From Massilia eurypsychrophila (GTDB lineage Bacteria; Pseudomonadota; Gammaproteobacteria; Burkholderiales; Burkholderiaceae_D), in NCBI RefSeq assembly GCF_002760655.1, contig NZ_PDOC01000010.1, positions 1 through 64,000 of the forward strand: DNA of 64,000 nt. Direction: 5' to 3'. Each line of letters opens with the position of its first letter. Within the stretch, counting starts at the first letter, position 1. A model generated the notes under the pieces. The model worked only from the letters and a program-made list of their open reading frames with translations. It was not told the origin of the DNA and searched no databases. Shown piece after piece: positions 6,686-13,893 of this stretch. The position numbers and the translations under genes are program-made.

Positions 6686-7106
6686 GAGCGCGCTCCAGTT
6701 CGGCGCGTTGATTCGCTCGCGCTGCCTCTAGCGCTACATTGATAGCCGCACGGCCTAAGCCGGGAGCGACTTCATTCGCAATGTTGCGTTTTAGTTTGGC
6801 AATCTGAAAGCACCCACTCTCTGGGTTGCCCCAGGAGTTCAACTGCGATTCCAACGTGCGTAAGGGGGCGCGGAAGAACTCCCGCCGACCGTTGACACGG
6901 CACCAGTCAAGCGACCGATGAATCGCTTGCTCAACACCCTGCGGATCTTCCGTGTCGAAAAATCCGAGCATTTCGAATGGAGTAGGGCACGAGGTTGACG
7001 CTGACAGTTCTGCCATTCGGTCACGAGGATGCTTGAGCGTATAGCCGATCTTGACGATGCCGGGCATCGAAGGATTGGAGAGGAAATAGACAAACCCGTA
7101 GCTCAT
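6678..7106 (-). CDS. GIY-YIG-type (T5orf172/MUG113-like) protein, 142 aa
   Basis: The N-terminus GFVYFLSNPSMPGIVKIGYT contains the two strands of the GIY-YIG-related T5orf172 fold. It is followed by R-x-x-E-L-S and a conserved acidic-aromatic stretch (EQAIHRSL..). The family is found in many phages and is thought to be nuclease-like, but its substrate is unknown. The ATG at 7106 has a GAGGT site and overlaps the stop of the small gene upstream. A longer reading frame to 7352 exists but overlaps two coupled genes and lacks a ribosome-binding site. Confidence 0.7.
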   Translation of the reverse strand: MSYGFVYFLSNPSMPGIVKIGYTLKHPRDRMAELSASTSCPTPFEMLGFFDTEDPQGVEQAIHRSLDWCRVNGRREFFRAPLRTLESQLNSWGNPESGCFQIAKLKRNIANEVAPGLGRAAINVALEAARANQRAELERAHA

Positions 7107-7210
7107 ACAGACCTCAAATTCAAAGTTTGGAAAATCCAGGTAGCGGCGCTGAGCGGAATCGCTTCCCGCATAACCAGCCACATGATCACGCGCTTGATTG
7201 CGGTCTTCAT
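7103..7210 (-). CDS. small coupled protein, 35 aa
   Basis: This short frame (MKTAIKRVIMWLVMREAIPL...) has four-base ATGA overlaps with both the upstream 60-aa gene (7207-7210) and the downstream GIY-YIG gene (7103-7106). Two exact overlaps in a strictly coupled operon are the main evidence that it is translated. The product is basic and amphipathic with a hydrophobic core, and may associate with membranes. No family is recognised. Confidence 0.5.
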   Translation of the reverse strand: MKTAIKRVIMWLVMREAIPLSAATWIFQTLNLRSV

Positions 7211-7389
7211 GCGGCCTCCATGATCTCGATAGTCGCTGCAGCCAGGGCAGCCGAAAACATGTGCATCCAGCACCAGGCCGCCGCCGACCCACGTGCGTAT
7301 GGGCAGATGGCCAGGGCGCCGGATTCAGCTGCCGCGGTGGCGGATCTGACAATCTCTGTCAGAGGAACATTCCTTTCCAGGCCGCTCAT
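7207..7389 (-). CDS. hypothetical small phage protein, 60 aa
   Basis: The frame starts by ATGA overlap with the 124-aa gene and ends by ATGA overlap with the 35-aa gene. The C-terminal half is Ala-rich with Met, Trp and Cys and could form a membrane-associated helix. No family is recognised. Support comes from its coupled position rather than similarity. Confidence 0.5.
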   Translation of the reverse strand: MSGLERNVPLTEIVRSATAAAESGALAICPYARGSAAAWCWMHMFSAALAAATIEIMEAA

Positions 7390-7760
7390 TGCACCGACCC
7401 CGCTGCACGATCAGCATTCAAGTGCCTCGCCTTCCTGCAAGCCGTTTGCAGCCGCCTTCGGATGTTGTAGGCTTTGCGCTTCTCAGCCTGATGCTTTTCG
7501 TACTTGCCCTTCGTAGCGGCGATGATTGGGGCGTGATCCGGATTGCGTGGATCGAGCCTGCCTTCGACCGGACCGTGCTTCCCCTCGTAGGAGTTCAGCG
7601 CCTCGATGTACTTCCGATGCGCCTCGTTGACGGCGAGCTGTTGCCGATGGTCATGCAATGCAAGCGCGGCCACCTCAATCAGCAGTGCTATTTGCGAAGC
7701 AGAGACGTAAGGGGTCCCATCACCGGCCGGCTGCCCGGCGGCGTTTTTCGGTTTGGTCAT
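7386..7760 (-). CDS. hypothetical phage protein, 124 aa
   Basis: This is a basic, mostly helical soluble protein with an Arg/Lys-rich C-terminus (KGKYEKHQAEKRKAYNIRRR), suggesting nucleic-acid contact. It is the second gene of the leftward early operon, 9 bases after alpA, and is coupled to the next gene by ATGA. It is unrecognised by sequence. Confidence 0.6.
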   Translation of the reverse strand: MTKPKNAAGQPAGDGTPYVSASQIALLIEVAALALHDHRQQLAVNEAHRKYIEALNSYEGKHGPVEGRLDPRNPDHAPIIAATKGKYEKHQAEKRKAYNIRRRLQTACRKARHLNADRAAGSVQ

Positions 7761-7769
7761 GGGAGCCTC

Positions 7770-7964
7770 TTAGGACTTCGAGGCGCTGATGCAGGACTGC
7801 TGCCAGTCAGCGATAGCGTTCGCGTTCCAGGCCACCGATCGGCGGCCAATCGATATTGGTGCGGGGAATCGCTTTGCCCGCACATCTGCGTAGATCGAGC
7901 TGCGCGATCGGCCGGTCAGAGAGATGACTTCAGGGAGTCGTAGAAATTGCTGTGTGTTGTACAT
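7770..7964 (-). CDS. AlpA-family transcriptional regulator / excisionase-like, 64 aa
   Basis: The product has the MerR-like winged HTH of AlpA proteins: FLRLPEVISLTGRSRSSIYA, then D-V-R-A-K-R-F-P-A-P-I-x-I-G-R-R-S-V-A-W and a final W-Q. Length is normal for the family. AlpA proteins activate or control phage and island genes and can act as excision factors. It is the first gene of the leftward early operon. Its ribosome-binding site (AAGGG) lies in the loop of a hairpin with 7-bp arms immediately before the ATG, so expression may be controlled at that point. Confidence 0.85.
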   Translation of the reverse strand: MYNTQQFLRLPEVISLTGRSRSSIYADVRAKRFPAPISIGRRSVAWNANAIADWQQSCISASKS

Positions 7965-7990
7965 TTGCTACCCTTAATAAAAAGTAGCAA
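7965..7990. promoter_or_regulatory. inverted repeat at the alpA start (operator or translational hairpin)
   Basis: TTGCTAC (7965-7971) and GTAGCAA (7984-7990) form a perfect 7-bp inverted repeat ending one base before the alpA ATG. In the transcript the AAGG ribosome-binding site sits in the 12-nt loop. It could be an AlpA or repressor operator, or an RNA hairpin limiting translation. Confidence 0.45.
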
Positions 7991-8469
7991 GAGCCAAAAA
8001 TACTCACGATACGGCACACTAGGGATCAAATCTAGCCTCGATAAAATGAGGCTCACTAATATTCCGCTATACGTGGACGTATGACATGTGTGATAATCGC
8101 GACGTCTCTTCCAAGCGACATCGTTGCTGCTCTTGCTTTATTGCTACGATAAAGCGACCCCCTAGGTCGGCTCCTACACCTTCCTGGGGGTGTCGCGACT
8201 ACACTTCAAATTGCCTTAATCTTATATTCCTCCTAGACGCTCACAACATTTCGTTAGTCGCTACAGGATGTGTCAATTGTATCGCAGTCGTAACGTGTAA
8301 CGCAGATGTGATTTTTTGTTGGTCGTCTGCTCATTCCTCCAACACGGTCTATTGCAGACTATCTCAATTCTTTGCCTGGATTTTTGATATATAGAATTCC
8401 ATATTCATAACAAAACGATCTGATATTTATTGTAAACTGTGCATCTATACAGTAATCTGTTGGTCGATA
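7991..8469. other. AT-rich intergenic region with several palindromes
   Basis: No convincing gene is seen; the only long frame (8086-8394, plus) is Cys-rich and not protein-like. The region holds AGCCTC/GAGGCT (8034-8053) and ATACGT-GG-ACGTAT (8069-8082). It also holds a strong hairpin at 8154-8196, where GCGAC+CCCC pairs with GGGG+GTCGC around one bulged base. It is the likely promoter/control region for the alpA operon. Confidence 0.5.
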
Positions 8470-8700
8470 TCATCGGAGGTCTCGCGTCAATTCCTTGGCC
8501 AGGTACATCGCAATCTGGCGCGGCCGCGCAATGTTCGCCGGCCGGCGCTTCGAGTACATGTTGGCGACCTTGATGTTGAAAACGGCCGCCACAGTCTTCT
8601 CGATGTTCTCCACCTCGATCTGGCGGTTCTGCACCAACAGCAGGTCCTTCAGCGCTTCCTTCAACCACATCGTCCCGGTGAAGCTGGATAAATACAGCCG
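8470..8700 (-). pseudogene. fragment of dnaA (end of domain III and start of domain IV)
   Basis: The translation [20 protein letters not shown] followed by [20 protein letters not shown] and [20 protein letters not shown] is plainly DnaA sequence of beta-proteobacterial type. It covers the domain III end and the first helices of DNA-binding domain IV. It then stops after four more residues, before the GGRDHTTV signature helix that reads the DnaA box. The AAA+ core is absent, and the 33 residues before R34 of the open frame (start 8799) are unrelated. It is best read as a captured, truncated dnaA piece. Whether a short peptide is made is unknown. Confidence 0.8.
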
Positions 8701-8834
8701 CTGGCCATGTTGGTATATTTGGCTTGCTACTGGCTGGTATTGGACGATGGTTGTATCTTGCCGGACAACCGGTATGAAATCTACAACGCACGCGCCCACA
8801 CGATTACTGTGCGGTAGCCCTCGATATGCGGGCG

Positions 8835-9635
8835 CTACCGAACGCTAGTCTCACCTTCGCGGCCAGCTGCACGAAGCCATTCGTAGATTGTTGTCTGCGC
8901 TCGCTGGGAACTCAGAACCGTCTGAAACTCAGGCGCTTTGGCAATGGCGAGTGGAGCTAGAACAAACGACGCCCGATATGGTGACGGCCACGAACCAGCC
9001 TGGAATGCGTCTACCACCCACTTCCTCAACTTTGATTTAGGGGCATTTGTTTTTGTAGCGCCTCGCTGACCATCCTCCCTACGCTTTTCATCGGAAATCC
9101 GCATTCCCTCCAGCCAGCCGGTAAAGAAAAATGCTGTTGAAAGTGCGCCCGAAACGATACAGAGCAGCTCCATAGCTCGATGGTATTCCTTCGCTTTTTG
9201 TGCCAGCAGAGCCTGATCGACATTCCACAGGGCGAACGCAGCCATAGCCTGAATGTTTGAAAGGGACGGGGAAATCTGAGTAAGGCGATGCCAGTCGGGA
9301 CCATCTTTCTGAGCCAGCCAGTCGTCGAGGACAGTATCCGCACCATTATCATTTATGTAATCGGATTCGTTCTCGTACTTCTTTCTCGGAGGTGACCCCT
9401 CGAGGCGATCCGCCGCTATCAGCACATCGGTGCAATCGATCGCATGCCTCGCGCCTTTCGAAAGTTCATCGACCGAAAACTGCGCCAACTCTTTGATCTG
9501 GCCCCAAGTTAAAACGCACTCACCGGAATCGCACCGAAGCAAAGCCTGCCTCGCTAGGCGGCGAACATCAGCGCCAGCGTCCACGCTAAATTCCAACTCG
9601 CCGCTTTCGCCTGTCATACATTCGAATTTAAGCAT
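8835..9635 (-). CDS. hypothetical protein, 266 aa
   Basis: I recognise no domain. The N-terminal 100 residues are acidic with beta-like strands. The middle (about 125-190) is helical with a hydrophobic stretch ([18 protein letters not shown]) too polar at its ends to be a sure membrane segment. The C-terminus is basic with K-S-K-L-R-K-W. A strong AAGGGGATG site precedes the ATG at 9635. It is transcribed leftward on its own between the dnaA fragment and the coupled five-gene set. Confidence 0.65.
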   Translation of the reverse strand: MLKFECMTGESGELEFSVDAGADVRRLARQALLRCDSGECVLTWGQIKELAQFSVDELSKGARHAIDCTDVLIAADRLEGSPPRKKYENESDYINDNGADTVLDDWLAQKDGPDWHRLTQISPSLSNIQAMAAFALWNVDQALLAQKAKEYHRAMELLCIVSGALSTAFFFTGWLEGMRISDEKRREDGQRGATKTNAPKSKLRKWVVDAFQAGSWPSPYRASFVLAPLAIAKAPEFQTVLSSQRAQTTIYEWLRAAGREGETSVR

Positions 9636-9766
9636 ATCGCATCCCCTTGATGCCCCTGATCTAAAAGGTGCCAGCCCAGCCCGCCAGGGAAGCGAGTCTT
9701 CGGGGATCAGTGCCTAGGGCTGGCGTAAAACTTCGCTACATGTTGCCGATAGTCTACGATAAATTG

Positions 9767-10000
9767 CTAGCCCTTGGCATGGCCGCTTTCCACCAGGCGC
9801 AGCAACGGCGCCACGCGATGCGGGCACCGGACAGCCTGGGCATCCGCCAACCGCACGATGAAGGCCTGGCTGCGACCGTTCATGGCGCGGAATGCTGCGA
9901 GCAATTCCATTTCTGACGGTGTCAAGACTGGCGGTGACGCATCCAAGACGACAGACTTCACGCGCGCTGGCCGCAGCGCTGGCTTCTTTGGGCGAATCAT
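9767..10000 (-). CDS. hypothetical protein with shared LTxxE motif, 77 aa (last of a five-gene chain)
   Basis: After a basic N-terminus the product contains LTPSEMELLAAFRAMNGRSQ (about residues 26-45). This resembles segments in the two upstream genes (LTPAEIRWVRAYQKMDHRRR and LTTKEMKLLKAYRLSDGRGR). It overlaps the upstream stop by ATGA. The motif is reminiscent of the helical tails of phage regulatory proteins, but no function can be assigned. It is the last gene of the chain that begins at 11544. Confidence 0.6.
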   Translation of the reverse strand: MIRPKKPALRPARVKSVVLDASPPVLTPSEMELLAAFRAMNGRSQAFIVRLADAQAVRCPHRVAPLLRLVESGHAKG

Positions 10001-10257
10001 CGCGTCACCACCTTTCCGAACTCTGCGGCAAGGCGGATGTCATGCACCAGAAATGGAGTATCCGGCTTGCCGCTCATTGGGTGACACTGCGCATCTGCCT
10101 CTGCCAAGTCTAAATTTTCTTCACGGCGGCGATGGTCCATTTTTTGGTACGCCCTGACCCATCGAATTTCTGCCGGCGTCAATTCAGACAAGGCAATGCT
10201 CACCGCTGCGAGTGTGCTTGCTTGTGACGCGCCACCGCAGGGTTTCGTAGGGGTCAT
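9997..10257 (-). CDS. hypothetical protein with shared LTxxE motif, 86 aa
   Basis: The ATG at 10257 is chosen because it overlaps the upstream TGA (ATGA); the longer frame to 10518 is the shadow of the next gene. The centre holds LTPAEIRWVRAYQKMDHRRR, related to motifs in both adjacent genes. The rest is polar and helical with one CHP segment. Unrecognised function. Confidence 0.6.
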   Translation of the reverse strand: MTPTKPCGGASQASTLAAVSIALSELTPAEIRWVRAYQKMDHRRREENLDLAEADAQCHPMSGKPDTPFLVHDIRLAAEFGKVVTR

Positions 10258-10787
10258 TCGCCACCTCCTACTTTCGGAAGCGGCACCTCGAACGTATAGC
10301 GCGGCCAATCTTCGGCCTGGCTTTGCGCGTCGCTCCGGATCGATTCGCGGCCCCTGCCGTCCGACAGTCGATACGCCTTCAGCAATTTCATTTCTTTCGT
10401 CGTCAACCCCAGCGGCTGAACCGAATCGAAGCCCAATTCCCAAGCGGTGACGAGACCAGCGAAGTCCGGGTGTTCCTTGTGCTCGTCGACCAGTTCGGCG
10501 AGACAATGCGCGCGCCATCCCTCAAATGCTGTCGCGGGGTCGACGCAGCCCTCCAAGTTGGCGAGGGAGTCTCTCCCGGCCTGTTCACCAACGGTGCGCA
10601 TACTGCTGCGCGTGACGCGGGTATAAGTGTCGATGTCGTCGGCCGCATCGATATCCCGGCCTCGGCTGACGAGCGTTGCACCTGGAGCGGCAAGCGCACT
10701 AGTAATCTCCGAACGCCATGGGTGGTCCGTGCCAAATCCGGAAGCGGCCATGTAGCCGTCCAACCTGGTGAGTACGGCGGCGCTCAT
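10254..10787 (-). CDS. hypothetical protein with shared LTxxE motif, 177 aa
   Basis: This is the largest member of the coupled set. The N-terminal two thirds are unrelated to known domains. Near the C-terminus is LTTKEMKLLKAYRLSDGRGR (about 130-149), the same motif as in the next two genes. It is coupled on both sides by ATGA overlaps. A soluble cytoplasmic protein is expected. Function is unknown. Confidence 0.6.
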   Translation of the reverse strand: MSAAVLTRLDGYMAASGFGTDHPWRSEITSALAAPGATLVSRGRDIDAADDIDTYTRVTRSSMRTVGEQAGRDSLANLEGCVDPATAFEGWRAHCLAELVDEHKEHPDFAGLVTAWELGFDSVQPLGLTTKEMKLLKAYRLSDGRGRESIRSDAQSQAEDWPRYTFEVPLPKVGGGE

Positions 10788-11089
10788 GATGCAGCCCTCA
10801 GCGCAGCGACGACCTCATGCGCCTGGTCGCGATAGAAGCTAAAAGTCTCCATCCGTTCGTCAGCGAAGTGCACCGCGAGTCGTGCGAATCGTTCGACTGT
10901 GCGAAGCCGCGCAAGCATCTCATCCCGACTGACGTCGCCCACTTGTGCCGAGGCTTCGATGGTCTTGAAGATCGTGTGCAGCTCGTCGAGAATGCTCATG
11001 CCAAGATCGGAGGCATTCATGGCATCAAGAGCGATGTCCAGCGCGGAGCCCTTCTCGTTTCCGGCCGGTGCCGTTGTGCGGGCGCTCAT
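10784..11089 (-). CDS. hypothetical helical protein, 101 aa
   Basis: The product is acidic and almost entirely helical (DELHTIFKTIEASAQ, DEMLARLRTVERFARLAVHF), with no membrane segment. It is coupled by ATGA to the genes on both sides, so its amount is probably fixed relative to them. It resembles small phage proteins annotated as hypothetical near immunity regions, but I recognise no family. Confidence 0.6.
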   Translation of the reverse strand: MSARTTAPAGNEKGSALDIALDAMNASDLGMSILDELHTIFKTIEASAQVGDVSRDEMLARLRTVERFARLAVHFADERMETFSFYRDQAHEVVAALRAAS

Positions 11090-11544
11090 GCTTGCCCCCT
11101 ATCGTTAAAGGTAGCTGCTGAGCTGTCGATTTCGTCGCTAATAAATTCACACATCGCGGCGGACATGTTCACTAGCCTGCTGATCGCCGTGTTGCTCAGT
11201 GGTGGCTCCGAAGACGAATCTTCCGGATCGAACGCGTCCTCCAATACCGGGTTGCCAGCTACAATTCGTAGTACCACCCCAAGTCCGGAGCACATGGTAT
11301 AGATTCGATTCATCTGCTCAATGAGAGGGGCTGCCGAGCCGCTAGCGGCTATCGTAGCTTCGTGGAACTGGCCATACTTCTCTTCCAAACTGGAACGGCG
11401 GACACTCGCGATCTCAGCCTGAATGCGTTTCCCGGTGTCGGGCTTTTCCAAAGCTGGCGCCCTCTCGCTTGTTGCTGATTTGGTACCATCGTTAATGTCT
11501 GCTTGATTCTTTTTGATATCTTTGATAATCTCAATTTTGTTCAT
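11086..11544 (-). CDS. hypothetical protein, 152 aa, first gene of the coupled chain
   Basis: The ATG at 11544 is preceded by GGAG at a good distance and begins MNKIEIIKDIKKNQ; an upstream in-frame ATG at 11604 lacks a site. The N-terminal 60 residues are charged and probably disordered. The C-terminal 90 are helical with a hydrophobic patch (LGVVLRIVAG). It heads five leftward genes joined by four successive ATGA overlaps. It is unrecognised. Confidence 0.6.
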   Translation of the reverse strand: MNKIEIIKDIKKNQADINDGTKSATSERAPALEKPDTGKRIQAEIASVRRSSLEEKYGQFHEATIAASGSAAPLIEQMNRIYTMCSGLGVVLRIVAGNPVLEDAFDPEDSSSEPPLSNTAISRLVNMSAAMCEFISDEIDSSAATFNDRGQA

Positions 11545-11753
11545 GTGTTTCTCCAAGATGCACTGATCCATGCGACCCCGGATACTCGTAATATCCCTGG
11601 TCACAGCTGCTCCGGTTCCGCCGGTCCGGCTGGTAAGACGAGAGGGGCAGCTGGCAGGCTGCCCCTCATCACGTCTGGTCTTTAGTTTGAAATTTCAGGT
11701 GCACGTCTCCCTGGCCAGTTTGTCGGCCAATCAGTTAAAAATCCAGTTTTTGA

Positions 11754-11915
11754 TTACTTCGCGCTTGTCTCGTCAGTGGCTCGCTGCCGCTGCAGCATTG
11801 CAATCACCAGCCCGTTCAAGCTCAGCCCTTGAGCCCTCGCCTGCTGCTTAGCCCACTCCTTTAATTCGGTCGGCAGACGTAGCGGCGTTGTGCACTGCTG
11901 GCTCTTGCTTGGCAT
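11754..11915 (-). CDS. Arc-type ribbon-helix-helix DNA-binding protein, 53 aa
   Basis: The product has the RHH pattern: a strand TPLRLPTELKEW, a helix KQQARAQGLSLN, then GLVIAMLQRQR. Arc/Mnt-like proteins dimerise and bind operator half-sites through the strand pair. The ATG at 11915 has a GGAG site. The gene is divergent from another RHH gene at 12023, and the two share a 108-bp interval that contains a large inverted repeat. The arrangement resembles the paired Arc/Mnt immunity repressors of P22-like phages, though gene order and sizes differ. Confidence 0.75.
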   Translation of the reverse strand: MPSKSQQCTTPLRLPTELKEWAKQQARAQGLSLNGLVIAMLQRQRATDETSAK

Positions 11916-11939
11916 ATGCCACTCCGCTCATCAATGTTC

Positions 11940-11986
11940 AAGATTCATTTTGACATCTACCTTGGGTAGATGTCAAATTGATTCTT
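11940..11986. promoter_or_regulatory. 47-bp inverted-repeat operator with overlapping divergent promoters
   Basis: Arms 11940-11961 and 11965-11986 match at 20 of 22 positions, and the inner 13 bp (TTTGACATCTACC) are perfect. Each arm contains TTGACA on the outward-reading strand. On the plus strand TTGACA (11951-11956) is followed after 17 bp by TCAAAT; on the minus strand the mirror spacing gives TCAAAA. The palindrome thus covers likely -35 and -10 elements of both RHH genes, ideal for mutual repression. Confidence 0.75.
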
Positions 11987-12022
11987 TGCGCGATATCAGA
12001 AAGAATCAGATACTCCCGTGTT

Positions 12023-12307
12023 ATGAGCGCCACAAAACAACAGAACAGCTTCCCTCTCCGGATGCCAGAGGAACTACGTGCCCGCATAGAGGGTCGTGCC
12101 GCCACGACTGGTAGAAGCGCAAACTCAGAAATTGTGTGGATGCTGACGGCGATGTTGGAACGAGGATCAGACCTGGCGACGGTCCCCGTGGAGACCCTGT
12201 TAGATGAACTCGTCAACCGCCTTGACGCAAAGCTGCAGATAGTGGTCCAGGACACTTCAACGCACGTCGGCGTCGAGCCGGCCAAGAGGGGAAAGAAAGG
12301 CGGGTAA
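12023..12307 (+). CDS. Arc-family ribbon-helix-helix regulator, 94 aa
   Basis: Residues 8-45 are a clear Arc-like RHH domain: NSFPLRMPEELRARIEGRAA, then TTGRSANSEIVWMLTAML. A C-terminal extension with a leucine-rich segment (TLLDELVNRLDAKL) may help oligomerisation, and the end is basic. The ATG at 12023 fits the domain start and lies 37 bp after the predicted -10. It is co-oriented with the next gene (3-base gap) and divergent from the 53-aa RHH gene. It probably acts as a repressor at the shared palindrome. Confidence 0.8.
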   Translation: MSATKQQNSFPLRMPEELRARIEGRAATTGRSANSEIVWMLTAMLERGSDLATVPVETLLDELVNRLDAKLQIVVQDTSTHVGVEPAKRGKKGG

Positions 12308-12310
12308 GCA

Positions 12311-12730
12311 ATGGGGAGCGATGTCGAGAACAACACCGGGGCAATCGCGCAGCACATCCAGACAGCCGTAACACTTATGGTCGAGAAAGCGGGAAGCAGC
12401 ACAGCGCCATTAGTAGCAAACTCCGAAATACTTGCGCGGCTCGAACTAATCATCACAAAGCTCGCGAGCCTCGAAAGCGCGGTTACGGCGTTGGGTGACC
12501 TACGGACGCCGCGGCTCCCTGCTTTGCCGGCGTCAGTCGACCTATGGGATACAAGGCACGTTGCCGCCTACCTCAAGCGATCGATCGACAACGTCCGCAA
12601 GGAGATTGTGACCCTCCCCGGCTTCCCCGCGCCTATTCGGCTTCCGGTTCATGGCAAAGCCCAGGCCCTTTATAAGGCGCGCGAGGTCATACGGTGGGCG
12701 GAGAGCTACCAGGGGAAAACAGGGCAGTAG
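12311..12730 (+). CDS. excisionase/AlpA-like DNA-binding protein, 139 aa
   Basis: The C-terminal 55 residues (from DLWDTRHVAAYLKRSIDNVR to VIRWAESYQ) have the W-D-x-x-x-V-A-x-Y-L pattern and the wing of MerR-like excisionase HTHs. The N-terminal part has IAQHIQTAV and SEILARLELI. Related segments recur in the next gene, so the pair look like paralogues. It follows the RHH gene by three bases and is probably co-transcribed. A role in excision or early regulation is inferred. Confidence 0.6.
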   Translation: MGSDVENNTGAIAQHIQTAVTLMVEKAGSSTAPLVANSEILARLELIITKLASLESAVTALGDLRTPRLPALPASVDLWDTRHVAAYLKRSIDNVRKEIVTLPGFPAPIRLPVHGKAQALYKAREVIRWAESYQGKTGQ

Positions 12731-12851
12731 CCGGGCATGCCAAGGCAGCAAGCGGAGTAATCCATTCGGCCATGGTCGGAGGGACCGCTCCAGATGAGAA
12801 CCGTCCCGCATGTTCACTTCCGACAGCGCCATCCATACCGAAAGCGACTCA

Positions 12852-13244
12852 ATGAGCAACCGACCTGCACCTGATCCGGTGGCCACCGCTATCGCACAAC
12901 ACCTTAAAATCGTTGGCGAACTGATGGCAAACCAGCGGGGCGCTGGGCACGCGCAGACTGCAAACAATCCCGAAATCATCGCGCGCCTGGACAAAATTCT
13001 CGCCAGGCTCGGCGCACCGACCGAGTACCCAGTCTCCTGGGTCAAGCTAGAAAAATACGTGGAACTCTCCGGCGATTCCGCCGACTCAGTGCAGGCGCGG
13101 CGCAAGATTGGGAAATGGCTCGACGGTCAGCAATGCAAGATTGTGGATGGGCGGTTGTGGATTGATTTGCGAGCGGCGCAGCGCTGGGTGGAAGAATGGG
13201 ATGGGGTTGCACCCTCGCGTGCATCTAAAGCGCAGAAGAAGTGA
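12852..13244 (+). CDS. excisionase-like DNA-binding protein, 130 aa
   Basis: The C-terminal half reads WVKLEKYVELSG... then ARRKIGKWLDGQ, IVDGRLWIDLRAAQRWVEEW, a typical small phage excisionase wing-HTH. The N-terminal half contains TAIAQHLKIV and NPEIIARLDKIL, similar to the preceding gene. I chose the ATG at 12852 because the 14 codons before it lack a ribosome-binding site. Two such related genes in tandem suggest duplication. A directionality factor is a reasonable inference. Confidence 0.6.
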   Translation: MSNRPAPDPVATAIAQHLKIVGELMANQRGAGHAQTANNPEIIARLDKILARLGAPTEYPVSWVKLEKYVELSGDSADSVQARRKIGKWLDGQQCKIVDGRLWIDLRAAQRWVEEWDGVAPSRASKAQKK

Positions 13245-13347
13245 GCAAGTGCGTAGAATGACGCTGTCCATGGCTGCGCGCCGAAGCCGCCACAGGCGAA
13301 AGATAGCCCTTCGACGTGGCGGTGGTAGGTTCTAACATCAAGAAAAA

Positions 13348-13686
13348 TTATTTCCTTGCTTTCAGGTCGGCCATTGCTGACTTCTCTTTCGCCTCAGCAT
13401 CTTTTTTGCATGACGACTTCTCAGCGCCTTTCATTTTGCCGCAAGCGGCCTTGGCCATCTTCTCGTCGGCCTCGATTTGCTTCTTTGCAGCCTTCATCTC
13501 GGCAGACGTCATTTTCATCGGCGCAGCGGTTGTTGCCGCCGGCATGGTGGTTGCCGCGGGAGTAGCCATAGTATTGCTAGGGGTGGCTGTCGTCTTTGCA
13601 GGTGCCGTTGACGAACTTTGAGCAGCGAACGCCGCGCCAGATACCGCAAACAAAACAATACTTGCATATTGGAAAATCGATTTCAT
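13348..13686 (-). CDS. small exported Thr/Ala-rich, Lys-rich protein, 112 aa
   Basis: A signal peptide (about 21 residues, ending AAFA) is followed by a low-complexity Thr/Ala/Pro segment (about 22-55) and then a Lys/Ala/Met-rich helix with two Cys (KAACGKMKG, SSCKKDAE). The ATG at 13686 has a GGAG site. Such proteins are common chromosomal genes in Oxalobacteraceae, so this may be a host gene rather than a phage gene. Function is unknown; a cell-envelope or stress role is possible. Confidence 0.65.
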   Translation of the reverse strand: MKSIFQYASIVLFAVSGAAFAAQSSSTAPAKTTATPSNTMATPAATTMPAATTAAPMKMTSAEMKAAKKQIEADEKMAKAACGKMKGAEKSSCKKDAEAKEKSAMADLKARK

Positions 13687-13893
13687 TCTAGTCTCCAGTG
13701 ATTTTAAGTTTTTGAGCGAATGCTCTGCTGTGTAACGACATGCAGATCGACTTGGTTGACATGAATTTTCGCTTAGCGTTTGAGCTTCAACGATCAAATC
13801 GGATCGTTCAATTGCCGTCCTCTTAGCGTGCTCACTGCGCGAGCGAAATCGGATAGAGTGTCCAAGTTATTCACCGCGCCGAGCACTGTGGCA

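Noticed and set aside
8086-8394. A 102-codon plus-strand frame in the AT-rich spacer
   Set aside because: The product is Cys-rich with no domain, lies over several palindromes and has no ribosome-binding site; probably chance.
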